This document shows, one piece after another, positions 1 through 11,480 of a stretch of DNA of 64,000 bases. The notes under the pieces were generated by a model, which made no database searches, had not been told where the DNA came from, and saw only the letters and a program-made list of their open reading frames with translations. Origin of the DNA: Mycteria americana (taxonomy: Eukaryota; Chordata; Aves; Ciconiiformes; Ciconiidae); the NCBI RefSeq assembly GCF_035582795.1, contig NC_134373.1, positions 25,576,501 to 25,640,500 on the forward strand, given 5' to 3'. Positions within the stretch are counted from its first letter, which is position 1, and each line of letters begins with the position of its first letter. The position numbers and the translations under genes were made by a program.

Positions 1-2279
1 CGCCTGTTTTAGGGCCTGATTCAAAGCCTACTGGAGTCAATGGCTACAGATGAGGATCTAGTTTCAGTGAAACTATTAGTTTTGGTTTACAAAGATTGTT
101 TTGTTTAAACAAACTGGTTAATACTGTCTATTAGTGGATTAGAACCTATAGTATATATTTCTGTGCAAAGAGAATTAAAGAGTATCAGATGCCTTTGGAA
201 AGAAGGTGATGCTATAACCGCGTATTAAATGCAAGATGCTTGCAGCGTGAAGGAAATGATGGCTGTCATTAAGCTGGAACAGATTAATTACAGGTTCATG
301 TCTTTACTCTTCCGTATTCCTGCATATCTCATAGTGGAAACTGTGCACAGACAAAGGCTTGCATCTGCAGCCCTTCCAACCACTAGACTCCCACAGATGT
401 CAGTGCAAGTTACACGTGGGACCAAATCCTGTTTTCCTGGCACATGGATAAACTCATGGGAGGCAAAGCCAGCCCCTGGATTCTGTCTCAGATTCCACTT
501 GGGCCAGGATTGCCTAAGGGACCAGGGAAATCTGGATTTAGCCCATGTACATTATCTGTTACTCTTTTGTTTTTCATGTAGAAGTCATCAAGTGACAAAC
601 TTTCTCTGAAAGAAATGAAAATATTTTTACTACTTTTAAAGTAATAAAAAAACCTATACTGTTTATTAAATACCTTTTAAGTTCTGTTTCTGAGAAGGCT
701 GATTCTGCTGCTCAATAGTACGGTTGGAAGCCCTTCTTCTGTAGGTCACCCATTTCAATATTGAAATACATTTCAGTATTTCAGCGTTATTAACAAAGTG
801 GTGTTCACATTTCACATCAGACACTTGGTGGTCTACATTCCCTGTTCCTACAGGAGATTTCATTTCACAAAGCTACTCACTCTCTTCCCATCACTTGCAT
901 CTTCTGATCATCAGCAAAGATCCAATTTGGTATGTAGATAATGTTTACAGCCCAATTAATCCTCCTAGCCACCTCTCTCCAAATTATCAAAGATGTACAG
1001 AAATCAGGCAGTATGTTTTCTCCATTTCCCTGCTGTGACTGTACTATAGATCTTCTGTGCACCTTCAAAATCATCAGGATGGAAATCACTCAAATAACTA
1101 AGAATTCATCAGAAGAGAGAAAATAGAAGGGCTTGGTGAGGAAGGTCTCTACTAGTGAGGGATATCCAAGAACTAGGCTCATTCATATGAGCCATTCTTT
1201 AACAGCATTAATTTAGATCATCAATTTTGACTAAACCCCCAGATTTCAAGAACTTTCAAAATCTTATTTGGCATTCACCCTAGAAACAAGAGTGGTGTCC
1301 ATCTTTTTTTATTAACTATATTATTTTTATCTTGTGGCATTTGTACCAAAGTTCTTTTTTTTTTCCTTTTTTTTTTCTCCACCAAATTATGAGTGGGTTT
1401 GTGTGTGGTGCGTGGGATGAAAAAGTCTTTCTGCTGTTTTCATGAATATTGTTTTGACCTGAGGCTGGACCTTGAGAGTGGCCAAAACATTTTTAATAGT
1501 AATGCTTCTATTCACTGAAGAGTTAAACTAAATAAAAGAATAATCATTAGCAAATTTATGGTATTAGTATATCTTTTACACCCCATAGAATGGTAATTTC
1601 AGTAATGTATGTTAAATGAATAATTTTTCTTTTGATTTATGAAAGTTTCATGTTAACCTGTATTGTATATGTTCAGACTGCATTCAACTTTGTTTTGTAA
1701 TATAACTAGTGGGTAACGAGTCTGGGATACAAGGCTCAGATGTCAAGTGCAATACTCTCCATGTGTTGTCTACCATTATACACATGTCCAAGTTTGCTTT
1801 GCAGTGGGCATAAGGGAATAATTGCCCCACAAAACTTATCACATCCAATCTGAAAGTAAAAAAGATAATTTTTATCTTAGTCTATTTGCCACAACTTGTT
1901 TCTGTAGAAAAGGAATTACTTAACTTTTAATAAAGATTGTAAAACTGAATGCATTTTTAAATATACTTTTATTGTTCTTCATTTTCCATTTCAGCATATG
2001 TCTTTATCATTTTTTCACATTTTGACTAATCTCAGCAAATGTCTCATGCTTTGGCATAACCTAGAGCTTATTTTATAACTCCTCCCACCCTTTTTTAAGG
2101 CAGCACATGAGATGTAACAAGTCTGGATTTTCTTCTATTTGTGATTCTTCTACCTTTCAAGGAAATGAGTTAATGGATGAATGCCGTAAGCAAGCCATTT
2201 CTGGAACTCAGATTGATTACATATGGCATTCTTTTATACAGTGATCCCTGAATTGCACAACTTGCTTAAAGCTAAAGAT

Positions 2280-2313
2280 CCATTCATTTTGTAAGCCATT
2301 CATTTTGTAAGCC
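2280..2313. repeat. 16-bp tandem duplication
   Basis: The unit CCATTCATTTTGTAAG occurs twice in direct succession, followed by the first two bases of a third copy. A recent small duplication. Confidence 0.9.
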
Positions 2314-2687
2314 TAACAGCAGTAATATCTTTTGGGAACTACGTGGGAAAGTGCTTATTTTCTGTTTAATCTGCAAGTTACCTCTCCTTTTTTTCCTCTA
2401 ATGAAAAGTCGTGTATTTTGATGTCTGCTAATTTCCTGCTCTGAGGAAGAGACCATTCCTCTGCACCCTTGACAGAACTGTATTTTAAGTCTGTTGTATT
2501 CTCCAGGCACACAATAAGATCATGTTCTCTTGCATTTCACAGGGGATTGTGAAAACTGAAACTGCAATTGCATAACGTATACTCATGGCATGTAATTTAG
2601 AATGTATTCCACCCCCAAAAGTCTATACATTTGTTTGTTTTTAGGAGTGGTTCATGCTTAGAAACTTTTCTTCCGTGTTTTCACTGA

Positions 2688-2717
2688 TGGGTTAGGGTTA
2701 ATCACCCTAATTAGGGT
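2688..2717. repeat. Telomere-like motif with perfect 14-bp palindrome
   Basis: GGGTTAGGGTTA is followed by the palindrome ACCCTAATTAGGGT at 2704-2717. The arms TTAGGGT (2692-2698) and ACCCTAA (2704-2710) form a second, overlapping inverted repeat. Confidence 0.8.
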
Positions 2718-5700
2718 TTCAGGGTTATCACCTAGTTTTATGGTTTTCGCCTAATATTGAGAGATAACAACAAAAGCACAATAATGGCAGGTAGTGTAGA
2801 GAAATACAAAGGCTTTGGCTTTGCAAAGATCTTGGTAGATGAGAACTTTGTTTCTTGAAGCTGGCTCAGTCTTTCTCTTCTACCAGTCATCATGCAAAAG
2901 CAGCGAGAACCAAAAACTGAATTTCCTGACAACCACTCCCTTCCTCATACTATTTACACTACAGTTCAGACTTATTTTTAATCAAATTGGATAATTTAAA
3001 ATAATTTCAAGACATTTCTGTATTCAGATAGATGAAGTTCTCAAGGCATGATGTATTTTTTCAAATGCCTTTTTCCACAGCATAACTTCTCTCAACAGTG
3101 GGTTTTTTCATTACTGTTTCCACATTTAGAATAGGTAGGAGTGTAAATAAAACCAAGGTCTTTATGTATGAAGAAACAGGAAATTTCCATTTAGTGTTCA
3201 GCAGTTGGATGCTACCTGTGTTTGGAAAAGTGTGTACCACCAACTTCAGGCTTCAAAGTTAACTCTAGTTCAAAGGCAAATTGTATCCTCTGTTGATCTT
3301 CTTAGGTGAGAGGTTAACATTTGCTTTCTCTAAAACTCTCAACTGACTTAAAAATCAGACCTATAATTATAGTATAATTACCATGTAACAAACTCTCAGT
3401 TGCTTCTATTTTAGGTTATGGTAGATTTGAAAAAGGACAGATATGAAAAAAGAAGTAAACAACAAAAAACCCACCCCAATCCAAACAGGAAAAAAAAAAC
3501 CAAACAAAAAATCCCCAATAATCCGAAGGTGGTAGAGAAATTAAGCCTGAAAATATACCAAACCAGGAAAAGAACAGTTCAGGCTAAGAGTCCTAGAAAT
3601 CCTTAAAATCAATGAATTGTTACAAAACCATTCGACACACTTCCCCTCCACCAGTGTCTGCAGGGAGAGAAAGTCCTCTGTGGTAACGTGCCATGAGCCA
3701 ACACGCAAGGTGACAATCAAATGAACCACGGTCAAGCAAGAGAACATGAATTTTTACAGATACAGTGGTCCGTACCTCTCGTATTCATCCTAGAGTTACG
3801 TGCAGCTACTGCTTCAAGCTGGCTGGGACAGCGGCTGCAAGAAACCTGTTCAACATCTCCCTCCTGTAGACTACAGGTTTTGGATTCCCCTTCCGATGCT
3901 CTCTGAATCTGGCAGATACAGAGCTTTATCACAGAGAGGTGCTTGTCACTGAAGGTAGTATTGACTGTGGATGAGTCGTCAGCATCCCCAAAAAGCTTGT
4001 GGAAAGACTGTCCCTTAGCGTTTGTCCACTAGAGGCACTCAGGAAATTAATTCCAAAATAAATCTAGGAATTTATCGTGGGCTGGATAATCCATGTGAAA
4101 ACTGTGTAGACAACATTCACTTTGAATTGGACTGGTCTTAATCTAGTTAATCTTTATTCCAAAGTAAGGACAAGAGTGTCTGAACATTTTTAATTCAGTT
4201 TATGTGATTTTCTGTACAGTTATGATTTAATTAATTTAGATTAAATTTTGAGTTCTTCCATGTTGAGATTCTAAAGAGATAAAGGAGGAGAAAGATGGAA
4301 CAGCTGGGAACTTTCCTGACTTTCTCCATATCAAAGGCCAAGATACCTGGCCTGACTGGTCTAATAGCATCGGTGGCAAGTCATTCCCACTGGTTAGAAA
4401 GTCATTAAAGCCTTTCAGTGACTCATAGTCAAAGCATCTACTCTATGGCAATTAAAGCATTTAAGTTTTTTGACTGCACATTTGCATCTGATGATAAACT
4501 CAGCCTCATGTTAGCAAACAGAATTTCCCTGCAGAGAAATGACGCTCTTCTCACAAATGTGTCCAGTTCTTTCACAGGAAAACAATCCACCAGCAAATGT
4601 TATTCTCCTCCTACCTGAAATGAGTAGCGACTGAAGATCATTAGGTTTTGTCAATTTAATTTCATTGCTCGTGCTTGTTAACAAATTTTCAGTTTGGGCT
4701 TGGAAGGACGCAAAGGAAAAATATTTTCTCTTTTTCAATTGTCTTACCAGCATAAAATTCAGAGAAGAGAGCAGAAATTTTAAGAAGTGGTTCCCTGGTG
4801 CCTACCCTTATGTGTGTGTGGATATAATATAAAATATAATTATATAAGTAATGAAGACAGATTCTACCACTGTGTGAAGCCAATGGGAGCTCTGACTTCC
4901 AGACTTTCTGAAATCCTGGTTCTTAAATCCTCAAATATGAGATCAACTGTATATCACATTTACCACAAAACAAAATATTGAAGAGAACAAAACCCATAAA
5001 TGTCTATGCATTTTTATTGAATACAAAGCAAGATATCTAATGCAAAAATTATTCCACCTGACAAGAAATTGGTTAAAGGCAAAGTAAAATTGCTTTGGGT
5101 TTCTCTGTGTGCCTATTCTCTAATGAGCACAGTAAATGTTTCCATTAGCTGTAGGATTTCTGAGTCTAAATGTGTATGCATGGCTAGAAAAAAAGATCAG
5201 CTCTGCGGAGGAGTGTACAAGGTGCACAGGCACACCCTCTCCCAACCTGTGAAGTCGTGTCGGCACTGGGTACACATTATGCCCTAGAATTTCTGCAAGC
5301 GTCTATCCTTGTTCTGAGTGTTACACCCAGTCAGTTTTTTTTCCAACTAGATTGACGGTACATTGTTAGCGGTTGTCTACCCTTCCTAAGTTGTTGTTCT
5401 TAGTCTCTTAGTAAATGACAAAGCTTTAGGCTATGCCTTACCCTCACTTCTGCCCACTCCAGTTTGTACCAAAGCCAAGCGCAGCTCACGGGCACGCTCC
5501 TGTTCCAGACACCATTAAATCAGCAGGATGCACAGAGAGGCAGTGGGACCTGGCAGGGTGTTTTGGTGGTGGCCACTGGAGGCCAACAACTGCAGGTTTG
5601 TGCTGCCTTGCAGCTCTGCTGCCAAACTGCCAGCGCTGGCTGCGGGGCAGCGTGGGCATGCAGATGGGGAGGGACCGCGCTGACTGAAGGACTTGTGCTT

Positions 5701-8700
5701 GAAAGCATCGGTTTTCCTGGAGCTGATAAAACCAATGTCCTCGATGCTTCACTGTCAGAATCAATGCCCACTCCCCTTTTTTTTTTTTAAGTGGAACCTG
5801 GTTATTCCCTATTACCCTGATTTATGAAGCTTCGTTCTGATAAAATGAAGCCGGGTTGTGCTTAAGGAATTGGTTAGCACGGGGTAGAAGACACATCTGG
5901 CCAAACAAATCAGGAATGGTTTTGCCTACAAACCTGTTTGCGTATGATTAAGAAACACAGAGAAAACTATCAGTCTCTCAGGTGCATTTAAACCATGAAA
6001 CAAAAATTGTCAATGTTTTATGGGATTTATATTTATTCTAAAATGTCTGCTAAGCAATTAAGTGATGGCTTTATTGGTTTGTTTAAAAAGTATAACATTT
6101 GCTGATCACAGTATGTGTAATTTCTGGTATTGAGTACAATGAGTCATAGGTTTGTTTAGTAAACAAGTCTACAGTCTAATATTAATAGCTTTTCTTGGGA
6201 ACACACTAACTACTCTTTTGGAGCAAATCTTTGCAAAAATTGTCTGTCTTTTTCTACTATTGATTTCACTATAATAGTACTAAGAATGGAAGGCTACCTT
6301 GATGGCAGCCATGTAGGTTTTAAGCATGCTGACCCCAGGTTAGCAAAGTACTTACGTGTCTCACCTTATAGATGTAGGTGGGCATATGCAAATACTTGAA
6401 GTCATTATAAGCACATAAGTGCTAAAATTTAAGGAACAAATTAGCTTCTTTGCCAGAGTTGAAGATTGAAGTTAAACACTGGGGTCAGTTACATGACAAA
6501 TTCTTGAAATGCTTTAACCAGTGGATCAGCTGTACGTTACGGCTCTGAGCTCTGTAAACCTGCGCTAGTTAACAGGGACAGGAATACTCTGCACAGTATC
6601 TCTAGGCATAGGCTGTCTAGGCCAACAAATTCAGACGTGGGGCAGCTGGGAGCAGAAGTAGGTAAAAGCTGCATGAAAGACTGCAGACAAAAACAGGGTG
6701 CTACTGAATATTTGCTCTTTGCATGTAATTCCCCTTTCTATGGTGCCAGTGTGATTTAGCTTTGCTCTACCGATCCGAAGTCCTGACCTAACACTGGCTT
6801 TTCTTAGAAGTTCAGTAAAAGGTGAGCAAGGGAAAATCCAAGACTGTTCCCTGCACGACATGGTAGTGTCCCTCCCCTCCAGGAGTGCAAGAGAGCATGT
6901 TCAAAGGGTAAGAGCAAGCCACAGCCACTTCCCTGCTTTCTTGGTGTTCCCTGCAGAGATGCTGACAGCACATTTGGGACGCTGCAAAGAACTCTTTTCA
7001 CCCTCTATTTTACCCATGTCCTTCTGGCCCCACCGCTGAGAGGCATTTGGAACTGCAGTGTGTATAATTTATAAGCGGACGTGTATTTTTGTTTTAGCTG
7101 CGGGTAGTTAAAGTTATGTGAAACACATGGTATTAGTGTGTATGTATTAGTAAAGTAGGGATTTGCTTAAAAGCGTTTTATATGGGAAAAAAATATGTAA
7201 GGAGCCTTGAATATGGGAAAAATACAGGTAAGGGGGGCAGATTTTTTATGCAGTACTGGACTGGGTAAGTGTGGAAAGGGAACCCTTGTAAGAAAAGGAC
7301 AAGAATGGCAAAAAAATGACTGTGTTCCCTGGAAGGATGAATGATGTATCACGTATGGCTGTGCCAAGGATCTCAAAGGGAAAGCATAAGGTGAAGATGG
7401 GCTTTGAGAAACTAATGAGGACGGGCCAGAGGCATTTTTGGCCCCATTACCCAGGTTTGTTTTATTGCAAATATTGCAGTATTTGATTTTTTCCTTTAAT
7501 GCTGCATTGGATGGATTACATAAATGTCTGTCTGCTCCTGCATTTGATACTACTGCAAATCAACAGCCAGTCTGACATGCTAGATTTATAGTAACAATAA
7601 AATTTCTACCCAATATTAAAGCATCTACATTCTAACAAACCATTCTGGATTTGTGTCAAGTGAGCATTTACGGGGAGAGGAGGGCTTGGAAAGGTGAGGA
7701 TTCCCCAAGAGGTGGCTCATGTGCACGGTACAGCCACACAGGTAGTTACTCTCTCCACTTCATGTCCATGCAGGAATAGCAGCTATCTAGCAGAGTTTTA
7801 GAAGCATCAGGCTCTATTAACGCTCTTGGTGTCACCGTTATAAGGGAGTTATATATATAAAAGTTATATATAAACATCTTGGAAAAAAGACGTTTCCAGC
7901 CTAAAGCTATGAACAGCTAACTAATAAAACTTAGAGTCACATTTAGAAAAACACACTCTGACTAGTGAACATTAAACTGGCAGTTTGCAGCTAGGGTTTT
8001 CAGTTAACCTGAAACTGGCCAGTGTAAGCTGTCCTGTAGGGTCATCTTAAGCGATGCAGGCGGACGGGGACCGAAACTGCAGAGCCTGGCAGCCGCAGTG
8101 ACTGCCTGAGAGCACGGCAGGACGGAGTGGTGTGACAGGAACACGCAGGGAGAGCTGCCAAGAGGAAAAGGGGTGTTGCTGGGCATGGCCGGGACGTGTC
8201 AGAGGAGGTAGGGAAGGTGGAAGCAGAGCCTGTGGTGCCTGTAGCCAGGTGTAACTGGAGTGGCAGAACTGATAAATGAGAGTAGTTCTGTGTCTGGGCT
8301 AAATAGGAAAACTTTTAAGTGAAAGGGAAGAGGAATACGAACTTGGGAGTTGACCCGAGATGCCTGGGAACTGTCATTTTTCAGAGCTAAGCAGGACCTA
8401 GGCCGGTGCCTCTGAAAAAGATGGAATTGTTGCTTGCTGGACAAGCCTATTGCAAGCAATTTTGGTCCTGATTTTTCTTCCTACGTATTCTCTGGTTTGG
8501 TATTCCCATTCTGGCTGGTAGGAAAAAAACCATGAGACCTGCCCTCAGACTTCAGATTATGAACAGAAATTACTGCGTGAGAAGATGCTGAGCACATGCC
8601 ACACTGGATCTGTGTGTGCACCTCGGAAAATGAATGGGTTTGTAAGAAAACGGAATTAGTGTGAATTTCATGGGGGCTTGTATTTGTGGATGAGGACCAT

Positions 8701-9010
8701 GAACGTGCACTGGGTTCATATCTGTGTGTAGGCCTCCTACGGAAGGCTGAGTTAATGTCTAAGCAAAGATGATAGGGGAACGTATTGAACGTCTGTGTAG
8801 AGTACCTAAATAGCAAAGGCAGATCAGCTCAGAGAAGTGCATATGTACATATAGGGGTCCAAGTATATACAAAAAGAAAGAGAACAGATCATCAACAGAG
8901 AAATGAAGAGAAAAATATTTACAAAATGTGGATTCCAGACAGAAAATTAAATAAAGGAGCCAAAACACTACAGCAAATGCCTTGAAGGAAGACAGGTAAA
9001 GCTTCAGAGA

Positions 9011-9037
9011 AATAAATAAATAAATAAATAAACAAAC
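9011..9037. repeat. (AAAT)n microsatellite
   Basis: About six units of AAAT ending in AACAAAC. Confidence 0.9.
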
Positions 9038-10098
9038 CTGGAAAGTTATACAATTTAATGTGCAAGATAATATAAACCACATAATCAAGTTTACTTCAGA
9101 AAATGTTGCCAACCATGTTGATTTTACAAGCCACTATGCCAGCACGGATGTCTTACTATTGTAATTAAGTAGGTATAGCTTAGCTATAAATACCAGGCCA
9201 GTATAACTGCAGCTGCACTAGAAAGGATTTACCAGTTTAGAACATTCTATCTATTCTATTCGATCTGTCTAGAACAGAATAAATTCAAGGCAGTAAAAAC
9301 TGTTTAGTCAAAGAGGAAGATCTGAATATCAAAGAAAAAAAAGCAGCAAGGAAAACTACTCAGAATTAATAAGTTGCTACTTTGCATTTAGTAAAATATT
9401 TACAAAACCATTGTTGAGATGTTCATTATCAGGACTCTGTAATCGGAACGTGCTTCCTTTGATCTTACTGAAATGAGCAGAAAAATCCACCCGAGGTGGG
9501 GCTCCTTCCCACAGCCCAGAGCAGCCTCATTTTTGTGCGCTGGCACCTTTATTTTTAAATGCAGTATTTTTAAATGCAGTACCACAAACACGGCGTGATC
9601 TCTCAGTGTGACCCAGAAGCAAGTTCTGGAGCAAGAGAGCCCTTTTCTGGACCTCAGTATTCAAAGTGGTGGCCAAATACTCCTGAAGAGATGTGGACGG
9701 TTCCGAGTGGCCAGATTTTCATAAATGGCTCAGTAACAAGCTTCTCTCTCAAAATGTGAAATTCTCTGAAAGCTGCAGCTTTCCGGAGAGGTACATCACT
9801 GTTCCTTGAGAGTTAACAACCCTTCTGTCTTGCAAAGTCAGGTCAATTCTAGAACAGCTTGTTCAGCAATGTTTCCTGCTGTTTGTTCTCTGCCAGAAAT
9901 TTTTATTGTCTGTTAAACTGGGAGAAACCCCTCCAGTTATCTGCTTCTTTCTAAGTGTTTGGCTTCTCTTGCTTCTCAATTCCTTCTTCTACCAAACTAC
10001 CAGTGAGAAACTCCCCCCAAGCCCCGAGGTTTCTGTTTCCATACCTGTATCATGATTGAGGTGGACATGGGGGAACAGAGGCTCAGTTCAGTTATGCT

Positions 10099-10200
10099 CA
10101 TTTATTTTTATACATTTATGTATAACTTACTGTACATTTATTTTTATACATTTATGTATAACTTACTGTACATTTATTTTTATACATTTATGTATAATTT
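10099..10200. repeat. 36-bp tandem repeat, about three copies
   Basis: A 36-bp unit containing TATTTTTATACATTTATGTA and TAACTTACTGTACAT repeats nearly perfectly about 2.9 times; the last copy diverges at its end. 36 is a multiple of three, so an open frame through it shows a 12-residue repeat, which is most likely incidental. Confidence 0.9.
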
Positions 10201-10724
10201 ATATACATGTATATACTTGTCTGCTACACATAAAGAACAATGCAGAAACATGCTTATGCAGATTGAAAATGAACCGTCGTGCTGATTCCAGTAAAACTAC
10301 TCTATCTTTAACCCAGAGGTTCTGCTTTCGACTTTCCCTCTGCTATTCATAGCTTCCGTAAGACTGAAACTCAAGCCAAGTGGGGCAGCTCATGCGAATA
10401 TTCGACTGAAGACAGAGATGAACAAAATGGAAGCAAGCAATTATTTTTCCCCATGCCAAAACGTAAAATGACTTGGAGCTCACAAGCTGACCCAGCTAAG
10501 AAACAAGTCTCTGAGTGGGGTCTTGTGAAAGCGGGGACGCTCAGGGACAGAGCAGCAAACCTGTGACCACGGACCGTGCTGTCAACGGTCTCCCACCTCC
10601 ACTGCCTCTGGGTAACTTTCCGGTTCTTTTTAGGACAGAAGTACCTGGAGTGCAGGCATGAGAAACTAAGTGTTTTCAGATGGAACGTAAGATTAATACA
10701 GAGCTTTTTGCCCGCTGGAATCCA

Positions 10725-11480
10725 CGGCCCTGATCGGCCCAGCGTAAGCCCAGGCGGCCCGAGCGCCCTGAGCGGCGCTCCCAGGCCCAGCCGAGCGGTC
10801 CCCGGCGGCGTCCCCGCGGCCGGGGCTGCCGGCGGCCCCCCGCGAGCAGGCGGGCGGGGGCGGACGGCTCGGCGGGCGGCTACAGCGTGACTGCCGCGAC
10901 CTCCCCTGCGCCCCTCCCGCCTCCCGCGGCCGCAGGGAGGGAACCCGCGGGCCTCCCCCCCCCCCCCCCAGGCCGAGCCGGGCCGGGCCGCCCCTCCTCC
11001 CCGCCGCGGGGCGCCGCCGGGGTGGGATCGCTCCTCTGCCCTCCCCGGGGCAGGGCTCGGCGGGGCCGGTTCCCCGGCGCGGCGCGGAGCGGAGCGGAGC
11101 GGGAGCGGGTGGGCGCAGTGCCGCGGCGATGCTGGGCGTGCGGCTGCGGCTCCTGGCGTGCTGCCTGCTGCTCGGCGGCCGCGGCCCGGCGCGGGGCGCC
11201 GCCGCCCTCAGCCGGGACGAGGTGCCCTCCCTTCGGAGTGAGTGACGCCTCCGGGGCGGCCCGGGGCGGGGGGGGCGCGGGGCGCGCACCCCGGGGGGCC
11301 GGCGGCGGGGCGGGGGGCGCCGCTGGTCGGGCTCCGCGCCGGGCTGAGCCCTTCGGCCCCGGCCGCTCCCCAGCGCCGTGCGGGGCTTGCCGCGGGGAGG
11401 AAGCCCGCGGGGTCTCCCCGGGCCCCGGCGGCTCTGAGCGCTGCGGGCGGCCGGGACGTGTCAAGGCGGGGGCGAGCCTC
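10725..11480 (+). promoter_or_regulatory. PLA2R1: CpG-island promoter of PLA2R1
   Basis: A sharp switch from AT-rich DNA to very GC- and CpG-rich DNA surrounds exon 1. A GC box (GGGCGGGGGC) lies at 10852-10861, and a short GGAGC-type repeat at about 11082-11106 sits just before the ATG. I see no TATA box close upstream of the start codon, which suits a dispersed CpG-island promoter. A C-run near 10957-10971 may be inexact in the assembly. The transcription start itself cannot be read from the sequence. Confidence 0.8.
11129..11237 (+). CDS. PLA2R1: PLA2R1 exon 1: start codon and signal peptide
   Basis: The ATG at 11129 has G at -3. It opens a basic and then leucine/cysteine-rich stretch (hydrophobic core about residues 8-17) followed by small residues, typical of a signal peptide with cleavage near residue 23-26. 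The exon ends in phase 1 at the GTGAGT donor. Without splicing the frame stops within two codons, which supports this boundary. Confidence 0.9.

Larger units (their letters stand above)
1..10690. other. Upstream intergenic region without a recognisable gene
   Basis: Mostly AT-rich DNA with short open frames that look random: none matches a family I know and none shows splice-bounded conserved coding sequence. AATAAA hexamers at 1531 and 1929 lie in T-rich DNA and could mark the 3' UTR of a + strand gene further upstream. By mammalian gene order that would be ITGB6, but I found no integrin coding sequence. Local repeats are listed separately. Confidence 0.6.

Noticed and set aside
1500-1990. 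3' UTR of an upstream ITGB6 gene
   Set aside because: AATAAA hexamers are present and gene order in mammals would fit, but no integrin coding sequence is seen, so I did not annotate it as such.
8481-9112. Minus-strand open frames of 111 and 117 codons
   Set aside because: No family resemblance; one translates an (AAAT)n repeat region into leucine/phenylalanine-rich peptide.
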